DNA of 64,000 bases from Lutraria lutraria (Eukaryota > Mollusca > Bivalvia > Venerida > Mactridae): assembly GCA_964023205.1 (NCBI GenBank), contig OZ026833.1, positions 32,700,830-32,764,829 of the forward strand, written 5' to 3'. Made by a program: the position numbers and the translations under genes. Below the pieces are notes generated by a model. That model saw only the letters and a list, made by a program, of their open reading frames with translations. It made no database searches and was not told where the DNA came from. Below, piece by piece: positions 1 to 12,054 of this stretch. How positions within the stretch are numbered: position 1 is the stretch's first letter; every line of letters begins with the position of its first letter.

Positions 1-1587
1 TGACACTAATATAAATTAGACAATCTGAATATAGTTTAAAAATTAGTATCATTTCCAGCAAGCTTCAAATACACAATGGTTAGTTACGCCTGCAAGCTTT
101 ATTACGTTACCTAGGACAAAAAACGCGAGGAGACGTCATAAAATCAAAACACTGAAGGTACTGTGGTTCTAATCGGGAGTCACGGTGAACGTATACTGCG
201 CTTGAACTCATTAAAGCCGCACTTCTGAACAACTACGTTCTGTTCTTGTCCACAACTCTCCTGATGAAAAGAACGACCAGAGTCGCTTTCTAGCTTTTTT
301 GATACAGCTAGCCTTGTTATAGCTGTTCATATCTTGGTCATAAAAACTGTAAAATGAACGTTCATTGATAACTTTATATTGGTTTCCAGTTAGTAAAAAA
401 TACTTTTCGGACAAACTGTTACATTATGCTGGCCGAGTATAGTCACTGTTGGTGAGTGAGTGAAAACTCGTAGACAAAGTTCAGCCCCATACAACATTGC
501 ATTAGCATGTCCACCAAAAGAAACATAGCTTTAACATTTTACAATAATTGCATTGTCGCTGTCAATTGTTGAATCTGCGAATCATGCATGATAACAATTT
601 CACGGTACATCTTTCGTTCCGTAAACATCATAAAATCATTATGATGTATCCAAAACACTTTAGCTATGCTTTCAATGCTGTATATTTTGTTGGTAAATAA
701 ATAAATACCTTATGTGTGCTAAAATGCTCCAGCTTTATAAAATGAAAATATCCGTTCTTTTTACACTCATATTTTATGTGCGTGGATAAACTTGGCATAA
801 CATCGTATGGATTTTGAAATAATACCGAATTAAACCCATCGGCTCGTCATTAAATATATTAAACGGAATAATACAAATTATGCTCGCTGGTCAATTTGTT
901 ATCAAAGAAAGTAAAGGTCTTCATACAATTGACCACAGGACAAATCATGTAACGCAATACCATCGATCGTTGAAAACACCGACTTAACGATCATATTTGT
1001 GTTTAAAAGCACAACTCCAGGTGTATTGCATTGGCTGAATAATCAGGATCATGCCTTAGAAATTGATATAATGTGTATAGTAATTAGAGTTACCAATTTC
1101 CTAATTGTGCGATAACTTTGGTTGGCAACATATTATCGAATGATTTCAATGCATAGACAATCAGCCTAGTTCATAAGTGGTGCCCGCTCCCTCATTGCAA
1201 TTTAAGTACTGAGAGTACTGTCAGAAGCGAAAGTTAAAATGCTATTGATAATGTTTTGTTGATGTGCACTAGACAATACCAAAATACTAAAAATGTTTAT
1301 AATAGCTTTACAGATTCAAATGGTATAACAATGTAATAATTCAAAATGAACATAATCCTGCGATATATCCAACTTGTATCTTAACTGCAATCGGTAGAGA
1401 AGTTCAACCAGTGGTACTATTTTCAACGCGAATGTATGGATAAGAGGCGTCACGTTCTTGTAAACACAAATCTTGGTTTATCATTTCTCTTTTGCATCTA
1501 AAACGAAACAAAGAAAAAGGATATTTTTGTTGTATCGAAGCAATGGATGTTCGGCTCTACATTAAAAAAAACAAAGTAAATAAATAG

Positions 1588-1666
1588 TACATGTCTGACA
1601 GGGTGACAGTAAAATTGTTACCTTGAGGAAATACTGTCAACCGAAGCGAAACATTTCAGACATGTA
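1588..1666. repeat. Two-step imperfect hairpin
   Basis: Outer arms tacatgtctga (1588-1598) and tcagacatgta (1656-1666) enclose inner arms tgacagta (1604-1611) and tactgtca (1632-1639). It could be a MITE end or a folded RNA; no copy elsewhere in the window was noted. Confidence 0.5.
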
Positions 1667-1730
1667 ACAGTTATTTCATTATACCGAACTACTATTCAAA
1701 CCATTATTGGTGATTTAGTCGTCAGATAGT

Positions 1731-1740
1731 GCGCATGCGC
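1731..1740. promoter_or_regulatory. NRF1-like palindrome GCGCATGCGC
   Basis: The 10-bp CpG palindrome matches the core of the NRF1 site known from animals and is unexpected in such AT-rich DNA. The same 10-mer occurs at 18356-18365. No gene start was identified next to either. Confidence 0.3.
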
Positions 1741-3155
1741 TCATGGTACAGTATAATTTTCGAACATTCCGTGCCTATGGTAGCGGGCGACAGAATTTGT
1801 CCAAACGTGATTTTTCCCAATGAGTCTGACTGTACGTCACAGTGGCCTATAGAAGATTAACCTTGTACATGTAATTGAGGTATAATAATATAGAATACAC
1901 TCTCATAGATGTCTGGTATCACAGAAGAAAACCGAATGTCATTACTGCTAATATACTGACATCACCGAACAGATAAACGATGTATAATGATGTTTACATA
2001 GTCGCAGAGTGAAGTCCAACTTAAACACAAGATATAAGTATTCCGACATTTGTTCAGGATACAAATAAAGAAACTCCAATCAAATTCCACACGTCTATTT
2101 ATTTGTACAAAACAGGATAGGCTATTGCTGGAATGTTGAATTAATTACGGAAACGTCCTGTAGCTAATGAGAGTATGGTGACTTCTTCAACACCTTGAGG
2201 TACTTCAACATCTTCACTAGCATAGAATTAGGATCGGTTCCTAGAACGACTAGGACACCTACGATTACAACTATTTTACTGCATGAAAACATAACACGTG
2301 ATTTATAGTAAATACAAATGATATAATGCTAGCAAGCATTGCTTTTCTGAAGAGCACATGATGTTGTTGTGAACATATCACAAAAGTTGGTTCCTAATTA
2401 AATTAGCATGTTATATAACTTTAGACCAATCTTTCAAAAAACATATCTCCATCTTACTGACATAAGGTTGGCAAATTTTGTTAAAACTCACCTTCATTCT
2501 AATGTTGGTTTTGCCTAATACTGTCCCTCACACGTCTAGTATATGTCAACTATCTTAGCATAAATTTAGAATGGTTAGAACAGTATGTTTGGCTCGAGGT
2601 TGCAGAACATGAGAACAGACTCCGAGATCAAATCTCACTTCCATTCTAGTTAAATGTACAGAGCTGATTAATGTTTAAATACATGTTCAGATCAATTATA
2701 TTGTCAGAATGATGTATCAGTGATAGTATTGTTGTCTGATAATAATTAAATGTGAAACATGTGTATAACCTTCGGACGTGTTGTTACTTTGTACCAAAAT
2801 AACGCAGAGTTCAGATTTGTTTTAAGTAAAATTTGCTGTCATGTGTATTTAATGCAGTTACAAGTTTATGAGTTCTGAGAGTAATACGTTAAAAGGACTA
2901 AAATATTCTAAACTGTAAATATAGGGTTTAGTCTACACTTGGGTAACGTTTGTTGCAGGCTGTGTTAGATTAACTAAAGCTATTGTAATCATTAAAACAT
3001 GTTAATATCAGGAAACATGTGTACAAACAAACCTGTAAACAAAGGCTACCCTTGGGAAGGACAAAAGTTGACCTTTATTGACAGTACTTAGTGACCTTTA
3101 TTCGGAGGGCATTTTGTTCTAAAATATGATTGTACTTATTCGCAGGATTGCCTTA

Positions 3156-3488
3156 AAGTCCCATTAGCTTTTTGGATGTTAAAATTAAAGTAGGTCTTAT
3201 TTTGTCTAGAAAGATGTATTATCAGTGAAACTGGCTTTTATTTGCAACAAAAACAATCTGAAATTTTCTTTTTAACCACTAAGTACATTTAGAAATATAG
3301 CACAGTATTTTTTTTAAATGATATTGCAAAAAATAAGAAAAAGCATCTGAAAGCATTTTAACGAGATGTGGCTAAAGAAAGGCATATTGTAAAATATTGT
3401 TTTAGAGCAAATACAATATGTTTCTTTTATTTTACAATAATTTCATCTATCGTTCTGTATTACTAAATTCAAAAAGCTAATGGGCCTT
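3156..3488. mobile_element. MITE, TIR AAGTCCCATTAGC, subfamily I
   Basis: Inverted ends aagtcccattagctttttg and caaaaagctaatgggcctt are flanked on both sides by TTA (3153-3155, 3489-3491). A 3-bp TTA/TAA duplication is typical of PIF/Harbinger-type elements. It is 333 bp with no coding capacity. Its reverse complement matches 39049-39732 throughout, apart from an insertion there. Confidence 0.85.
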
Positions 3489-3491
3489 TTA

Positions 3492-5247
3492 TTTGGATGT
3501 GGCCGCCAACACAGGTTTGACATAAATGATATCACAGAAAGACAAACTGCATAGTTGAACAAAACAAGGGTGGAACTCGCGGATCAGCTTTAAGATTTAA
3601 GCGCACGGTATAATCACATTTGCTCAAGTCATCGACCCGTTACTCGTCTTGTTTTTTTATCTAGTGATAACTGTTGAACATTTCATGTTTCAAAAAAGTT
3701 AAAACGGCTACATAAATGTAGCATAACAGACGAAGTAATAAATTGGCCATGGATACCACATTTAGATATCAATGGTAGAATCTGAATTAACTAATAGTAT
3801 TGTACAATAAGATTACATTGTCGTGATTTAATTATAATCCTTAGAGATGTCTAATGTTGAATTAAAACGGATGTCATCTGTATCTATAGACTGGTAGCTG
3901 AATGTCTCAGACATGATCACAGCTTTATTACGCAATCTCTATTATTTAAAAGGCTAGGATTTTCTTGAAATGTGACACAAAGGAATTCGGTGACATCAGC
4001 TTGAAACGCGAACATCAAATACTCATGCTTGTCCATTACTGGGGTATTTCTGTTTTGAAGAAATCAACAGATCTTTAATTCTATCTTGACAAAACATCTT
4101 CATCTATTATAAAAGTGCATACTCATTCACAAGTAGGACGAATAATTTACCAAACATTTTGCCAATGCATCGTTTTTTGAGCGCTCATTTATGACATACG
4201 TGTCAATATTCTCTACTTATTTTCAGATTAACTGATTTATTTTTCCAATAAATAACGGCCTCCTTTTGATAAGTTTCTTAGAAACAACAGTTAGTACTCT
4301 GCCTTATTTAACACTAGATGTTTTTTCTTTTCATAGGCAAATTCTAGGCAGGCTAGTGATTACTGGTCAGAGGTTATGATTTATGAAATACGGACTGCGG
4401 TCTCAATCACTTGTTTTGTTAAACTGTTTTTTTTTTTTTTTTTTTTTTTTGTTAGATCAGTGACTGGAATACAAATAGCGGACGTACCTCGATCAGCAGT
4501 ATTATCTTAATGAGACATGTCATATGCTTCTACACTATCTTACGTTGAAATACAAAACCTGTGACTACTTACATGATTCACGTTAGTTTGGTGAATTGAC
4601 TCTCTTTATGATACCTACCACTGTGTCAAGTTAATTTCTGAAGCATCCGACCAGAGTCGGTAAAGATAAAGTAATATCAACTGACTCCAACGTCGAACTT
4701 CCTCCGCATGTAGTGAAGTTTTCGATTCCTTCTGCAAGTATATTAAGTAAGTACTGGTTAAAATACAGTCCAGAAAAACTGGTTATTAATAAATGAAACA
4801 GCCACTGTGTATAACTGAAGAGTTGTTGAAAATGGCGTAAAACCCAAACAAATAAATAGATTTGCATCAAATAAGTGATATTATTTACGACTGCGATCAT
4901 TAGCATTAAGAGCAGATTTCCAAGTGGGTGGGGTCTATAAATATCGAGCGGAAATATTCACATTAACCACGCCCATTGTTAGTTTATTTAATCACGTCAA
5001 AGACAAGTTCATACACTAGTGTTTATGTTATGTAAACGTTTGCCAAAATTAAAATGAGCTCCAAGGTTAACGAACTTTCTTCATTTCATGATTGATATCG
5101 AATGTGATTATTTCAGCAGATCTTAATTCCGGGAAACGCCAGCTGAATTATGTAAGGGAACAACTATGATTGTACAATTTATAAACTTGTACAGTCATCA
5201 ATGAGACGGATGTCCAACATGGGTGTTTATAAAAATGGAACTAACGG
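3492..5247. other. Non-genic interval
   Basis: Holds a 24-T tract. The 91-codon minus-strand frame (4631-4906) is hydrophobic but without motif or splice context. Confidence 0.45.
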
Positions 5248-5870
5248 TACAGTGCAACCTCTACAAGACAACACCGGTCAGGAGTCGCAGAGTTATGTTG
5301 TTGTAAAGAGGTTATTGCTCTAGAGAGGTTGCGGTGATAGCTCAGTGGTAACGCGCTGAGCTGTCAATCCAGAGAGGTCCCGGGTTCAATCCCGGCCGGG
5401 CCATGGAGATTTCAGAAATTCTATTCATAGTATTTCCCGCTATACCTGACCGTGTGGACTGTATAAATACTGGTTAAAGGTGCCAGGAAGGTGTGTATCG
5501 GTGCTATACACTGGGCACATTAAAGAATCAGGCTGTCTATTCGAAATAAAAGCTAGGCGCACCCCGCGCCGGACATGCCTGTATCTAATATCTTTCTCTC
5601 CCTTATGGGGGCTTTCTCTCAGTCTGTCCCTCTGGTCAGATCATGCTGTATCTGCACTGGTAGAGGATGCACCTGCGCCCTCGTGGCTGCAACATAATTA
5701 TGTAAAGTGCCTTTGAACCTACGAACAGTATGAAAAAGGCGCTATATAAATCTGGTAACTATACTATACTATAGGTTAAATTAGAAGCAAAATCGTGTTA
5801 TGGGGAAATCATGTTGTTGAAGGAAGGCTGTTGATGAAGACAGGGCCGGTCAGGAGAGGTTGCACTGCAG
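5248..5870. mobile_element. pogo/Tigger-like inverted-repeat element split by a SINE
   Basis: It begins TACAGTGCAACCTCT and ends agaggttgcactgca, a clear terminal inverted repeat. The SINE at 5331-5773 interrupts it. Removing the SINE leaves about 180 bp comparable to the intact element at 58296-58443. CAGT-n-CAACCTC ends resemble Tigger/pogo termini; that family link is inference. Confidence 0.65.
5331..5773 (+). mobile_element. tRNA-Asp-like SINE with ACTAT-repeat tail
   Basis: The head carries box A (tagctcagtggtaacgcgct), an anticodon loop ctgtcaa with GTC at 5363-5365, and a near-perfect T arm (ccgggttcaatcccgg). The body ends in aaaggcgctatataaatct and a short (ACTAT)n tail, a common 3' end in metazoan tRNA-SINEs. 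AGGTT before the head and after the tail is a candidate target duplication. A 78-codon open frame inside is incidental. Confidence 0.8.
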
Positions 5871-6469
5871 TTTAAACTTGCACAAATACATAGTTTTTAA
5901 AAGCGCATATCAAAATATGTACTTTTTTTACTACATATTTTTTCGGTTTTGGAAACGAACGATATATATTGATAGAGTTAACTATATTAAATGTCTAATG
6001 TATGTGTAATAAACAGGTATGTTATCGTTCAAGAGAAGCGCTAGTTAAAATTGAATACAAGAAAAAATATACAAATAAAATAAAGATTTAAACGTTTTGC
6101 CTAAGGCCGTTTATTACGTTCAAGGACATGTTTCAGTTCTTCTAAGACTACATACAGGTGCGGTACTGGACTGTTAGGTAAGCTGCAGTGATTGCTGGAG
6201 AGGAAGCAGGAGAGATAGTGTTGGAAGATATTAAGGTCTATTTGGCCTACACGTGACTTTGCTTTTTCGATTTGGTGTACATCGAAGACATCCGGCGACT
6301 TGTAAACGGTCAGATTGGTCAAATATTAAGGTATTTGGTCGGGTTGCTAGATATTTCTACAACTCATCGAATATCCCCGTAGTGTTCATTGTACTGACCG
6401 TCGACGAGGAAATGTCGACGGTTACCATGGATGCCATGGTTTACATGGACACAGATTTGTTTTCGGTTA

Positions 6470-6794
6470 AAGCCCCATTAGCTTTTAGCTGTAGAGAAAT
6501 ATATGCAAAAACATTTAATAGTTGATATTGTCCCAATTTCGTCTGAAAACACTCATTTCACTGTGAGTTTTGCTTTTGTTAACTTGAAATATGTATGTTT
6601 ACTACGTGTGCATAGCATGACTGCGGGAAAACACAGGTGTTCAATAAATAGTATTTATTTCAATGATATTAAAAAAATACGATAGTGTTTCTTGCTATAA
6701 AGTATGCATTGGAGGAAAACATAACGGATTCTTATGTTATAGAACAAACAGAACTTGACTATTAGGACCAATACATATGTAAGCTTATGGGACT
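6470..6794. mobile_element. MITE subfamily II (same TIR family)
   Basis: Ends aagccccattagctttt and aagcttatgggact are flanked by TTA (6467-6469, 6795-6797). The interior matches 44013-44698: atatgcaaaaaca, aaaacactca, gcttttgt-aacttgaaatat, atgactgcgggaaaacacag. The TIR is shared with subfamily I but the core is unrelated, so the same transposase may move both. Confidence 0.75.
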
Positions 6795-6945
6795 TTAACC
6801 TTCTGCCGGTAAATGGCATCTTAAAGTAATGCAAGGAACAAACATGAACCCAGCAGATATAAAAATAATATTTTATTTTCTTAATATGCTAATTATTACA
6901 AATTAAGGAAAGAGGAAGTGATGGAGGGATAAAGAGATATATAGA

Positions 6946-6948
<3 letters not shown>

Positions 6949-6976
<28 letters not shown>

Positions 6977-6992
6977 GGGGGGGGGGGGGGGG
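6949..6992 (+). repeat. (GATA)/(GA)n tract ending in G17
   Basis: agatagatagatagagagag leads into 17 consecutive G (6976-6992). Similar GA-then-G structure lies at 58161-58185 (G10), and a plain G16 at 63125-63140. Poly(T)24 lies at 4427-4450. Confidence 0.9.
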
Positions 6993-8117
6993 TAACACAT
7001 TACTTGAAAAAAACCCAAAGGAGTTCGGTAGATCGAAATAAAATGAAAAAAACATGGTCTTGCCTTGTTTCTGTAACTTGACTTATCACTCAAAATATTT
7101 ATTTTTTAGCAGATTTTGCGATAAAGTTTAATCTAGTTACCCGCAATTGACCCAGCTAACAGTAGACATAGGCGGAATACGTTGCCTAACTGTCAATTGG
7201 GAGATTATGTTGTTTCTAAAAATACGATAAATGTCCATGAACCCCGTGCGAAGGTCTACCTTTCTCAGAGTTTAAACAGAAGGGGCATCCTATATCATAC
7301 AAGAATTATCATGCGTAATTAAAGTATAACTTGTTCTACCGTGAGCTATGTGTACCGAGAAATTAAATCTGTTTTATTATTCCATTCCAAAATAACATTT
7401 AATGGTGCAGTGAGATTTGTGTGCACTTGTTTTGTACCTACACCTTGAGGAGCAATTTCAATGATAAAAGAAATCTGGTTGGAAACTGGTTCACGACAGC
7501 AGGAAACCATATGTAAGTTAATCGAGAACAGCCTTCGAATGAATTTGTACTTTTCGACTAAAAACCTTTGCATAACAATTATTTGAAATATTCATTTTAA
7601 TCGAGCGATTAATTTGACCACACTTAGCGGCCGTCTACATAATATCATGACAACTACTGTTGATTTTTTAATTCAATTTCTTTACCACTCTTGTTTTCGA
7701 CCCTATAAGGAGAACGTTTTAAACTATAAACTATGCAGCAGGTGATTATTGCAGATTTAACCGCACAGGTCATTTGCAGAATGTACTAGTATAAAGCTTC
7801 CATTTCGTCAGCTCAATTATTCCAAAGAGTTCTCGGAGGTTCGAATGATCAGAAACGTACATTAAAGCCCCTGAAAATCGAAACGTCTTCCGGACTGGAA
7901 AAAAGTCTGATTTTCTGAGTTTCAGAGACAGAATCCAAAAAAAATAGACATGACAAATTATCCGATTTTCAGGGAATTCCAGTTTTCAGGGAGTCCAGTT
8001 TTCAGGGTGTTTATTTTATACACTTATAATGTATTGGAATAAAAATGTGTAAGTTGAAGTATAGAAATGGATTGCAGTACAATATATTGTTCGTATCTTT
8101 ATTAGTGTGACACCAAG

Positions 8118-8220
8118 TAAATGGGAACTGAACGATAAATCAACTTTACAAAGCCGTCACTCGCTCGGTGCGCATGCATTTTCTATGCAGACTTTATCTA
8201 CATCCGCCATGCAATTCCTA
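8118..8220 (+). repeat. Dispersed repeat D, copy at 8.1 kb
   Basis: Landmarks gaactgaacgataaatcaactt, gtcactcgctcggtgcgcatg and tctacatccgccatgcaatt are in order. Confidence 0.65.
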
Positions 8221-8689
8221 TAATGAGACCAAATCATTGTTGATATTGATTTTTGTCCAAAAATGGGGTCTTATTATTAATAGCTATATATAGTAAATCT
8301 TACGACAAAAAACAGGAAATTACGTCAGTTAAATCCTTACGAGTGTCGTAGTTGATAACCACGGGGCTGTTAAAAACAACAGCTTAAGTTTATAAACCAT
8401 CGTCAAAGTTCAAATCTTCGAATGTTAAGACATGAACTGCACTTATTTTAATGCGCTTGGCCGAAGTTATCCTTAAATGTCTACCCTTTTTAATAATTGA
8501 TTGATTTTTTTAGAGTGCACTACTAGTATTTGCGAATGGTAGATCTATATTAATTTATGATTAATTGAAACATGAGATTTCGACACGTTGTAGAACAATC
8601 GTCCGAGCTTTTACACGTGGATTAGCCTTCTTTTTTATAGCGACACGGGTATTCCGTAGTTTATGAATTATAAATCCTATGTTAGCGAC

Positions 8690-8850
8690 CACCTCGCAAT
8701 AAAGGCCATCCTGAAAATGAAGACATTTTTATATGAAAAAAGTAAAAAATCACATAGAACAAAATGACCTCTAAATTAAAGTCGCATATCAACAAAGGTC
8801 GCATTATGTCTTTCCCTTGGGTGGCTTTTGTTCACAGAGTTGACTGTAAT
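8690..8850. repeat. Degraded copy of the tacagtcgaac element
   Basis: Shares aataaaggcca, gaacaaaatgacct, aaaggtcgcatta, cccttgggtggcttttgttcacag and the right end gttgactgta with 29368-29549. Confidence 0.55.
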
Positions 8851-9491
8851 TAACCTAAACTTGGTTAATGGGACTATACGGTTTTATCTTAAAAATAATT
8901 ATTCTGATAAAATAGTGCTTCTATGTGTATAAAATAAGTATGTAAATCAAGGCCATTTATACCTAAGATACGTTGGTTACAGTAACCGATTGAACGAAAT
9001 GAGTACGTATCCAGGTGTTAAAAATCACCAAACAATTCTTGTTGGTAATTTCTAAAACGATTCTACAAACGATGCAAACTAAAAATAACTTCTTATTACG
9101 TATATGGCCTAATTGCAAGAACAACTTTGCAGAAGTTTTTTAGAAGTACCCCGGTAGGATAAATATTTATCCTGATTTCTTAAATGGATGAGAAATTCTG
9201 GCTAGCTTGACAGACGCAATCAAAACGGTGTTCCGACCGAATTAGTATTATGATGTCAAGGCTACGGGACTTGCCAAGGAAAACATGTTTACTCATTTCT
9301 TGCAAGATTTCTATGTCAGTGATTGCTAAAGATTGGACCATCTCTAGAAAGCTTACCGTTTACTGTATTTTCAATAAATATCGTTGGCTAAATTTTCGTG
9401 TTTTTTACTGAAATGGCTGATTTATGGGGACATAAATTCGTGGATTTTTATTTTCTGAAAAGAAATGCCTTATCTCTGTATTAAAATTCGT

Positions 9492-9546
9492 GGGGATTTG
9501 ATTTCGTGGATGATCCGACCCACGAAGTCCACGAAATTAAATCCCC
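9492..9546. repeat. Foldback hairpin of the ttcgtgga repeat
   Basis: Arms 9492-9510 and 9528-9546 are 19 bp with one mismatch around a 17-nt loop. Related ttcgtgga/ttcgtgggg motifs lie just upstream at 9435-9490, so this is the end of a dispersed foldback repeat. An 88-codon open frame across it is incidental. Confidence 0.65.
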
Positions 9547-10811
9547 AACGGAAATTAATGATTCCACAGGATCTACGTTATATTTGTGATGTTATAACGA
9601 ACCTAATAATTGCAAAGCATATTTTTGCGAATGATTCCCAATCCCATCTAGATAGACAAGGCCCCCAGGTTATAAGACTTGAAATCGGTCTCCGAGATCA
9701 ATACTCTTATTCTGTCCATTTATGTTTCTAAGGATATGATATTATTAGCTGACAATAATCATTAATATTAATATTCTGACTGTTTTAATTTATTCTAAAA
9801 AACTTATGTTAACCTTAATCAGCTCTATCACTTCGACGATAAAGCTTTGAGAATTGAATTGACATATGAGCTCAGAGACTGTTCTCATTTTACATAACCT
9901 GCGGTCCAGGCGACACAATTCTGCCGAGTCTCTGTCTTCGAGGCTAATTATTATTATTATTTACCATATTCATATAGCACTCTTTTCATGCTTAGAACAA
10001 TGTTCAGAAGTCCGGAACAATAATACAATTTAAGATTACATTTTACAACAATAATAATGATAAGGAAAGAAATACCAAAAAAATAAGAATACTAAAATAC
10101 ATTTGATAGAGCTAAAAACACAGAATACTAATAAGTAACCCTAATTCTTTATTTGTACTTTGATCAATGTTTCAACCAGTTTACATAAACTCAATGTCCG
10201 GATGAATGGATCTACTATAACAAAACGCTCACATGAAACGACACACCTTACGGAATTTTATGATACAACGCGAGTAATCACGAAACCATACGATATGGCC
10301 ACCGACTACCAACGGAATACAAACACGTGATCAATGTCTATGAAAAACAATAATAATAAATGTATTTTGATATCATCAGTCACAGTTACAGTTAGTAGTG
10401 ATCAAAGCCATGTTTTTATTTTTTGTTGTAACCACATAACCCACACATTTTAATGTACTTTACTATCCTACGCACAGTATTGAGTGACTCGTTTTTAATT
10501 GAAAGATTGCGTGATGTTGATCATAATAATTAGTTCCTTTTCAGCGATGTAATTCATGCTCCTAATGTATTCACCGGAACAACCCTATGTGTGACGTAGA
10601 AGTCACCGCAACTAAAAAATAGCTAAGAATGCTAGAAATTAAAATAATCTAATTGCTCATTAGGCTTTGGTAGGCAAGACGTGGCACGAACCAAACTAAA
10701 CATATGGTGTTTTATATACAAATGTATCAATACAACCATATTTTCGCTAACGATACGATTGCTATTCTTAGCAGTAAAACAAATAGGTAGTCAAGTGATT
10801 GTTGAAGGAAG

Positions 10812-11005
10812 AGGAGCAGTGGTGGAGGGGTAGAACGTCGGACTCATATCCCGGAGGTTTCGGGTTCTAATCCCGTCGATGGCGGAATTTGACCGGAACC
10901 TTAACAGTCCATTCTTCCGCCACAAGTACTGGAGAGAATCCAGGAAGCTGTCATCGAGAGTAGTTAATAAAAGTTCTAAGAACTTGCTCTACATTCGTTG
11001 TAAAA
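10812..11005 (+). mobile_element. tRNA-derived SINE-like element (Met-CAT-like head)
   Basis: Positions 10812-10880 resemble a tRNA: a box A-like stretch (gtggaggggtagaacgtcgg), an anticodon loop ctcatat with CAT at 10845-10847, and a good T arm (tcggg ttctaat cccgt). The acceptor ends do not pair, so it is not a functional tRNA. The next ~125 bp (to about 11005) look like a SINE body, but no second copy in this window confirms its extent. Confidence 0.5.
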
Positions 11006-11028
11006 TATACAAAGTACAAGTGATTGTT

Positions 11029-11232
11029 GAGTCCTTCATTTATTCATTAACACGTGATTATTCGTCTAATCGCGTATTACGTAATTGCTGCTGTAAATTA
11101 ATAAACATTTATCGTTTACACGAGTCAATTATTAATAGTTCGCCTTCTTTTCGAAGAGTCTATACTTTCCCTATGGAAAAATTATTACAAACAGTCGAGA
11201 ATCCTCCCTATTTATTTTTATTGATACATTAT
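11029..11232. repeat. Copy 1 of an upstream direct duplication
   Basis: This stretch is diverged but clearly homologous to 11556-11745. Shared landmarks in the same order are gagtcct, attcattaacacgtgatta, a gcctt-ttt-cga-gag block, a ctttc-ct-tgga-aaa block and a final tt-ttatcgat-like end. The offset is ~527 bp. It supplies most of a 168-codon open frame starting at 10879, which I therefore treat as non-coding. Confidence 0.65.
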
Positions 11233-11555
11233 ACTGATGAGATTTTAAATATACTACTCAAAAATACTAAACACAAAAGTTTGCTCTTTAGCTCGTTTTC
11301 CTCAAAGTTTCTATTCCCCACACATACCCATAAAATGTCTAATTTTGACCCTGTTCTCATTTCGACGCTCGTTACGCTTGACTGAATTAATGTATGGATT
11401 AAATGTTGCACTCATGATAATCAGGTATCTTTAAAAATAACCAAAATTCATATCTTATATATGTAATCCAAAATCGTCGATAATGCCGTACAAAACAATA
11501 ATTGATTCTTATCAAATTTTGAGTAGTATAGTCAATATTTTTTAAAGTAATTTTC

Positions 11556-11745
11556 GAGTCCTCGGATTATTCATTAACACGTGATTATTTGTGGAATCGT
11601 TAAATCGCTGTATTATATCCATACGCATGTTATTTTTACACGATTATTGACAGCTTGCCTTTTTCAACGAGGCTACTTTCTCTGTGGACAAAAATCTTTA
11701 ATTACAGTCCAGAATTTTCCATATTCATTATTATCGATAAGTTAT
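11556..11745. repeat. Copy 2 of the upstream direct duplication
   Basis: Second copy, ending ~100 bp before the TATA box of the peptide gene. Its position suggests duplication of upstream regulatory DNA, or an old tandem copy of an unknown element. Which it is cannot be decided from the sequence. Confidence 0.6.
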
Positions 11746-11844
11746 AAGCGCGTACGTGACCAAACGGATGGGACCAGCAGTATAATTGACCACACATGAT
11801 AAATAGACGCACTCAGGAATTGCATCATGTGGTTTATAAAGCGA

Positions 11845-11876
11845 TATAAAAGTTTCGACTCATTCGTTCACCAGCA
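11845..11876 (+). promoter_or_regulatory. Probable TATA promoter of the eight-cysteine peptide gene
   Basis: TATAAAAG at 11845-11852 is a perfect TATA box. A pyrimidine-CA start-like context (ttcacca, 11867-11873) sits ~20-28 bases downstream, the usual TATA-to-start distance. The inferred 5' UTR, about 11872-12054, contains no ATG before the exon 1 start at 12055. That is notable in AT-rich DNA and supports the assignment. Confidence 0.6.
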
Positions 11877-12054
11877 TATAAGCAAGTGGATTCGTGAAGC
11901 ACGCATCTTTGAAATATTATAGTTCCTCGCTAGTTAACATAACACGATTGTTTGAACTGTACACCAGCGAAGATATACTAGTGTGGATATTTATAATACA
12001 GAATAAGAATTTCTACTTATTGTTGAAACTATTTTACAGACAAGAACTATAGCT

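Larger units (their letters stand above)
1..3152. other. Non-genic, AT-rich
   Basis: Apart from the hairpin at 1588-1666, the NRF1-like site at 1731 and a repeat fragment at 3018-3120, nothing supports a gene. The open frame at 211-414 (-) has no family signature. Confidence 0.5.
6993..10811. other. Non-genic interval with scattered repeats
   Basis: Contains the repeats at 8118-8220, 8690-8850 and 9435-9546. At 9948-10020 atcatttacc-like text with catatagcactctttt and acaatgttca resembles a reversed SINE/LINE tail. No exon was recognised. Confidence 0.45.

Noticed and set aside
5331..5403. Functional tRNA-Asp gene
   Set aside because: Acceptor ends do not pair and a SINE body and tail follow directly.
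10879..11385. 168-codon open frame
   Set aside because: It is made of a tRNA-like SINE sequence and half of a direct duplication, with no domain and with the AT-rich composition of its surroundings.
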